Source: Betaproteobacteria bacterium (GTDB lineage: Bacteria > Pseudomonadota > Gammaproteobacteria > Burkholderiales > UBA3065). From it: 64,000 nucleotides of DNA. The notes below the pieces were generated by a model, which worked only from the letters and a program-made list of their open reading frames with translations, did no database searches and was not told the DNA's origin. The stretch lies in the NCBI GenBank assembly GCA_027490755.1, contig JAIXXL010000009.1, positions 62,001 to 126,000 on the forward strand. The letters are read 5' to 3'. Both the position numbers and the translations under genes were made by a program. Below, piece by piece: positions 60,090-64,000 of this stretch (position 1 is the first letter of the stretch; each line of letters starts with the position of its first letter).

Positions 60090-61411
60090 CAGGCGGCGGT
60101 CGCTCCGGCGCCCGTGGACACGATCATGCCGGCGCCGACCGTGTTGTTGGTGGACTCGTCGATGACGATGAAGGCGCCGGTGGCGCGGTTGTCGGCGTAG
60201 GGGTCGACCGCCAGCGGCTGCGCCAGACGCAGCCGGATGCGGGCGATGTCGTTCATCGCCAGGCTGGTGACCGGTTCCTGCGCCAGGGTGTTGACGTCGA
60301 CGCGGTAGTCGATGGCGGCGATCTTGGCCTTGCTGGTGCGGGTGGTGTGGCGCACCAGGTAGGTGCGCGCCGGCGACAGCGGCGTCTCGGAGAACCAGCA
60401 GACCATGCCCTCGATGTCCTTGCTCACCACCGGCTGCTCGTCGCTGGGCACCAGCATGTCACCGCGCGAAACATCGATCTCGTCCTCGAGCAGGATCGAC
60501 ACCGACTGCTCGTGGATGGCCTCGGGCAGCGACACCGCGCCCAGCTCGATGCGCTTGACGATGCTGCTCTGTCCCGAGGGCAGGGCGGTGACGCGATCGC
60601 CCACCTTGACCGAACCCGACTCGACGCGGCCCATGAAGCCGCGGTAGTCGTGCAAATCGGGGTTGTCAGAGGCCTGCGGGCGGCAGACGTACTGCACCGG
60701 GAAGCGGAACGCCTCGGCCTGCTCGGTATGGGCCGCCGGGGCGGTCTCGAGGATCTCCAGCAGGGTCGGGCCGGTGTACCAGGACATGGCCTCGCCGCGG
60801 TCGACGATGTTGTCGCCGTTCAGCGCAGACATGGGGATGAAGCGCACGTCACCCAGACCGATCTCGTCGGCGAAGGCGCGGTACTCGCCACAGATGCGGT
60901 CGAACACTGCCCGGTCGTGGTCGATCAGGTCCATCTTGTTGATGGCGACGACCAGATGCGGGATACCCACCAGCTTGGCCAGGAAGGAGTGGCGGCGGGT
61001 CTGCGTCAGCACGCCGCGGCGCGCGTCGATGAGGATGATCGCGAGGTTGGCGGTGGACGCCGCCGTGACCATGTTGCGCGTGTACTGCTCGTGGCCCGGG
61101 CTGTCGGCGATGATGTACTTGCGTGTGCCGGTGCTGAAGTAGCGATAAGCCACATCGATGGTGATGCCCTGCTCGCGCTCAGCCTGCAGGCCGTCGGTCA
61201 GCAGTGACAGGTCGACCGCCTCCATGCCGCGCTTCTTCGAGGTGCGCTCGATCTGGTTGAGCGTGTCGGCGAGGATGGTCTTGGTGTCGAACAGCAGACG
61301 CCCGATGAGCGTGCTCTTGCCGTCGTCGACGCTGCCGCAGGTCATGAAGCGCAGCAGGCTGTCCGCGTGTTCGCCGTGGCCGCTGCTGATGTTTTGGTTC
61401 AGGTTAGACAT
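60089..61411 (-). CDS. cysN: Sulfate adenylyltransferase subunit 1
   Basis: CysN is the GTPase of ATP sulfurylase; GTP hydrolysis drives APS formation. The 440-residue protein has G1 'GSVDDGKSTLIGRLLFDT', G3 'DSPGHEQYTRNM' and G4 'NKMDL'. No C-terminal APS kinase (CysC) is fused, which agrees with an APS-reductase pathway. cysD is 17 bases upstream on the same strand. Confidence 0.97.
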   Translation of the reverse strand: MSNLNQNISSGHGEHADSLLRFMTCGSVDDGKSTLIGRLLFDTKTILADTLNQIERTSKKRGMEAVDLSLLTDGLQAEREQGITIDVAYRYFSTGTRKYIIADSPGHEQYTRNMVTAASTANLAIILIDARRGVLTQTRRHSFLAKLVGIPHLVVAINKMDLIDHDRAVFDRICGEYRAFADEIGLGDVRFIPMSALNGDNIVDRGEAMSWYTGPTLLEILETAPAAHTEQAEAFRFPVQYVCRPQASDNPDLHDYRGFMGRVESGSVKVGDRVTALPSGQSSIVKRIELGAVSLPEAIHEQSVSILLEDEIDVSRGDMLVPSDEQPVVSKDIEGMVCWFSETPLSPARTYLVRHTTRTSKAKIAAIDYRVDVNTLAQEPVTSLAMNDIARIRLRLAQPLAVDPYADNRATGAFIVIDESTNNTVGAGMIVSTGAGATAA

Positions 61412-61428
61412 ATAGATTCATGAATAGG

Positions 61429-62364
61429 CTAGAAATAGCCTTCCTTCTTGCGCTGCTCCATGCTGGCCTCGGAGGTCTGGTCGTCCAGGCGCGTGGCACC
61501 CCGCTCGGTGATGGTGGTGGTGGCGGTCTCGATGACGATCTTCGTCACGCTGTCGGCGTCGGACTCGACCGGTGCCGTGCAGGTGATGTCGCCAACGGTG
61601 CGGAAGCGCACCAGGCGGTTCTCCACCGCCTCGCCGGGTCTCGGCACGTTGATGACGCTGCCATCGGCCAGCGGCACGTTCACCGGCATCATCGCGCCGC
61701 CACGCATCACCACGTCGCGCTGGTGCGCGAAGTAGATGCTGGGCAGCTCGAGGCCCTCGCGCTCGATGTACTGCCAGACATCCATCTCGGTCCAGTTGCT
61801 GATCGGGAAGGCGCGGATGTTCTCGCCACGGTGGGCGCGCGCGTTGTAAAGGTTCCACAGCTCAGGGCGCTGGTTCTTCGGGTCCCACTGGCCGAACTCG
61901 TCGCGAAAACTCATGATCCGCTCCTTGGCGCGGGCCTTTTCCTCGTCGCGGCGGGCGCCACCGATGCAGCAGTCGAACTCGAACTCGGCGATCGACTCCA
62001 GCAGGGTGACCGACTGGTGCTTGTTGCGCGGCTCATCGGCGCTCTTGAGCACCACCGTGCCGCGCTTCATCGAGTCCTCGACCGAGCGCACGATCAGACG
62101 CTCGCCCAGCTCGGCGGCGCGCTTGTCGCGGAAATCGACCACCTCGCGGTAGTTGTGGCCGGTGTCGATGTGCATCAGCGGGAACGGGAAGCGCGCCGGG
62201 CGGAACGCTTTCTCGGCCAGGCGCAGCAGGCAGATCGAGTCCTTGCCGCCAGAGAACAGCAGCACCGGGCGCTCGCACTGGCCGGCGACCTCGCGCAGGA
62301 TGTGGATGGCTTCGGCCTCGAGCCAGTCGAGGTGGGAGAGGGTCTGGCGGGTAAGTGTGCTCAT
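61429..62364 (-). CDS. cysD: Sulfate adenylyltransferase subunit 2
   Basis: CysD is the catalytic subunit of ATP sulfurylase, making APS from sulfate and ATP. From ATG 62364 (MSTLTRQTLSHLDWLEAE) the protein has 311 residues, with the PP-loop 'LLFSGGKDSICLLRLAEKAF'. 'HIDTGHNYREV' and 'GGARRDEEKARAKERI' are diagnostic. Its ATG overlaps the cysH stop (ATGA), so cysH and cysD are coupled. Confidence 0.97.
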   Translation of the reverse strand: MSTLTRQTLSHLDWLEAEAIHILREVAGQCERPVLLFSGGKDSICLLRLAEKAFRPARFPFPLMHIDTGHNYREVVDFRDKRAAELGERLIVRSVEDSMKRGTVVLKSADEPRNKHQSVTLLESIAEFEFDCCIGGARRDEEKARAKERIMSFRDEFGQWDPKNQRPELWNLYNARAHRGENIRAFPISNWTEMDVWQYIEREGLELPSIYFAHQRDVVMRGGAMMPVNVPLADGSVINVPRPGEAVENRLVRFRTVGDITCTAPVESDADSVTKIVIETATTTITERGATRLDDQTSEASMEQRKKEGYF

Positions 62365-63119
62365 GATGTCTTGACGTGCAGGCCGCACTCCTTGAGCGAG
62401 GCGTCCTCCCACCACCAGCGTCCGGCGCGGATGTCCTCGCCCACCGCGATGGCGCGGGTGCAGGGCGCGCAACCGATACTCGGGTAGAACTGGTCGTGGA
62501 GTGCGTTGTAGGGCACGTTGTGGATGCGGATGTAGGCCCAGACCTCGGCCTCGGACCATTCGGCCAGCGGGTTGAATTTGTCGATGCCGAAGGCGGCGTC
62601 GTGCTCGCGCAGGGCAAGCGCGGTGCGGGTGGCCGACTGCGCGGCACGCAGGCCGGTGATCCAGGCCTGGCGGCCGGCCAGCGCACGGCGCAGCGGCTCG
62701 ACCTTGCGCACCCGGCAGCAGGCCTTGCGCAGGTCCACCGAGCCGTAGAAGGCGTTGACGCCATGCTCGCGAACGTAGGCCTCGACCTCAGCCGAGTCGG
62801 GGAAGAACACCGCCAGACGCGTCGAGTAGCGGGCCTCGACGTCGGCCATCAGGGTGTAGGTCTCAGGCGGCAGGCGGCCGGTGTCGAGCGAGAACATGTC
62901 GATGCCCAGCCCGTGGGCCAGGATCAGGTCGGTGAGGACCATGTCCTCGGCGCCGAAGCTGTTGGCGAAGGCCACCGACGGGAACTCGGCCTTGGCGGCA
63001 CGCAGGGTCTGCAGCGCGGCGTCGATGTGATGGCGCACGGCGGCCTCGAGCTGCGGCGTCAGTTCAGGCCGGGTCGCGGGGTTGCCGGCGCCGGGCCGGA
63101 GCATGGAGACCGCCGACAT
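62361..63119 (-). CDS. cysH: APS reductase (assimilatory)
   Basis: This enzyme reduces APS to sulfite. From ATG 63119 the protein has 252 residues. It carries the cysteine pairs C134-C135 (RKACCRVRKVEPL) and C217-x2-C220 (IGCAPCTR), which ligate a [4Fe-4S] cluster and mark an APS reductase rather than a PAPS reductase, plus the catalytic C245 in 'KECGLHV'. This fits the absence of APS kinase. The DUF934 gene is immediately upstream (1-base gap) and cysD overlaps downstream. Confidence 0.95.
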   Translation of the reverse strand: MSAVSMLRPGAGNPATRPELTPQLEAAVRHHIDAALQTLRAAKAEFPSVAFANSFGAEDMVLTDLILAHGLGIDMFSLDTGRLPPETYTLMADVEARYSTRLAVFFPDSAEVEAYVREHGVNAFYGSVDLRKACCRVRKVEPLRRALAGRQAWITGLRAAQSATRTALALREHDAAFGIDKFNPLAEWSEAEVWAYIRIHNVPYNALHDQFYPSIGCAPCTRAIAVGEDIRAGRWWWEDASLKECGLHVKTS

Positions 63120-63120
63120 G

Positions 63121-63735
63121 TCAGCCGCGCGCGTGCCGCCGCCAGACCGGCTGCGGCTCGTCGACCGCGCCCTGGTAGGGCTCGGTGAAGTCGCGCAGGC
63201 CCGCCAGGGCGACCTCGATGTCACGGTCGGCGCGTACGTCGAAGGCGTTGAAGCCGCAGCGCTTCATCAGGAACAGCTGGTCGCGCAGCACGTCGCCGAC
63301 GGCGCGCAGTTGGCCGCGGAAGCCGTACCTTGTCCGCAACAGCGTGGCGATGGAGTAGCCGCGACCATCGGCGAAGCGCTCGAAGCGCACGGCGATGACC
63401 GGGAAGGCGTTGATGTCGGCACAGCTTTCGACCAGGTCCTCGACCATCTCGTGCGTGTCGACGCAGATGCCGATCTCGCCGGCGGCCACACGCGCGGCCA
63501 GTGCGTCCTTCTGCAGCCGCCACACCGCCAGCGGCACCAGCACGCGGCCAGCCGGGACCTGCAGCGCCGCCAGCTGCTCCGGCGTGTGGGTCTGCTCGCC
63601 GGTCAGGCGGAACAGCACCACCTTGCCGGCCTGCTTGCGTACGGCTTCCTCGACCTGCGGCAGCGCCATCAGGGTCCAGCCGTCGGCGACGATGGCGCCG
63701 TCGGCGATGATGCGGTGCGTGCTCGCCTCAGACAC
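63121..63735 (-). CDS. DUF934 protein of the sulfite reductase operon
   Basis: This 204-residue protein belongs to the DUF934 family, always found beside cysI in beta- and other proteobacteria and sometimes called CysX-like. Motifs include 'AVRFERFADGRGYSIATLLRTRYGFRGQLRAVGDVLRDQ' in family terms and 'RCGFNAFDVRAD'. Its exact role in sulfite reduction is unsettled. It begins at GTG 63735, overlapping the cysI stop by 8 bases, and abuts cysH. Confidence 0.9.
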   Translation of the reverse strand: MSEASTHRIIADGAIVADGWTLMALPQVEEAVRKQAGKVVLFRLTGEQTHTPEQLAALQVPAGRVLVPLAVWRLQKDALAARVAAGEIGICVDTHEMVEDLVESCADINAFPVIAVRFERFADGRGYSIATLLRTRYGFRGQLRAVGDVLRDQLFLMKRCGFNAFDVRADRDIEVALAGLRDFTEPYQGAVDEPQPVWRRHARG

Positions 63736-64000
63736 CGGCGGCCTCCTTGTCGGCGCGCTTGCCGTAGACGTGCTCCTTGAACGGCGCCACGCCCAAGCGG
63801 CGCACCGTGTCGATGAAGCGCTCGTCGGCGTGGCGGTCGCGCACGTAGACCTCGATCAGGCGGGTGATGACGCCGGGCACCTCGTCAGCGGCGAAGGAGG
63901 GGCCGATGACGGTGCCGAGGCTGGCGTCCGAGCCCTGCTTGCCGCCGATGGTGATCTGGTACCACTCGGAACCGTCCTTGTCGACGCCGAGGATGCCGAT
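63728..64000 (-). CDS. cysI: Sulfite reductase hemoprotein (C-terminal end, partial)
   Basis: The 90-residue minus-strand fragment entering from the window edge reads IGILGVDKDGSEWYQITIGGK and ends ADKEAAGV before a TGA at 63728-63730. 'GSEWYQITIGGKQG' is the C-terminal siroheme/[4Fe-4S] region of nitrite/sulfite reductases. Its N-terminal half is outside the window. It heads the operon cysI-DUF934-cysH-cysD-cysN-cobA-ribF, with the next gene overlapping by 8 bases. Confidence 0.9.
   Translation of the reverse strand: MGILGVDKDGSEWYQITIGGKQGSDASLGTVIGPSFAADEVPGVITRLIEVYVRDRHADERFIDTVRRLGVAPFKEHVYGKRADKEAAGV

Overview
The window is GC-rich chromosomal DNA, coding on almost every base, from a betaproteobacterium. 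I would place it near the Rhodocyclales (Azoarcus/Thauera-like), but gene order alone does not settle the order. Evidence for the class is the yhdP-nitrilase-tldD block, the assimilatory block cysI-DUF934-cysH-cysD-cysN-cobA, the 2-Cys type OhrR, DUF2788, and the fatty acid cluster. I found no phage, complete insertion sequence, CRISPR array, rRNA or tRNA.

Layout. 1-3.4 kb is the end of a surface-polysaccharide region: a C-terminal fragment, a small secreted protein and a 954-aa multidomain glycosyltransferase. 3.5-14 kb holds alaS, then a minus-strand run of glnE, ilvE, a CHCC zinc-finger protein, clpB, ohrR and a small lipoprotein. 14-22.2 kb (plus) is yhdP, nitrilase, tldD, accA, tilS. 22.2-24.8 kb (minus) is maf/yceF, bcp, phoH. 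24.9-36.1 kb (plus) is the classical cluster yceD-rpmF-plsX-fabH-fabD-fabG-acpP-fabF-pabC-mltG-tmk-holB-tatD plus a secreted ankyrin protein; most of its later genes overlap by 1-4 bases. 36.1-45.1 kb (minus) is rluE, nudJ, mnmA, maeB, a membrane-anchored glutamate-synthase-like protein, rraA-aceA and a cold shock gene. 45.4-49.7 kb (plus) is clpS-clpA, then a cytochrome c / FccB-like flavoprotein pair. 49.7-53.7 kb (minus) is thiO, a Rieske oxygenase, a DMT transporter and a sulfurtransferase. 53.8-56 kb (plus) is a minor pseudopilin set. 56-64 kb (minus) is yajQ, ppnP, DUF2788, argG, ribF and the sulfate assimilation operon, whose cysI runs off the window.

How it works together. Central metabolism dominates: fatty acid initiation and elongation (accA, fab cluster, acpP), the acetate/C2 shunt (aceA, maeB with its phosphotransacetylase domain), sulfate reduction with siroheme supply (cysIHDN plus cobA), nitrogen control (glnE), and protein quality control (clpB, clpS, clpA).

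I do not see a clearly new biological system. The observations most worth testing are a perfect 14-base palindrome inside the rraA-aceA promoter, an intrinsic terminator lying inside the 5' end of the cytochrome c gene, a probably leaderless ohrR, the ThiO/Rieske/transporter/sulfurtransferase cluster, and a minor-pilin set that lacks pilY1 and pilE.
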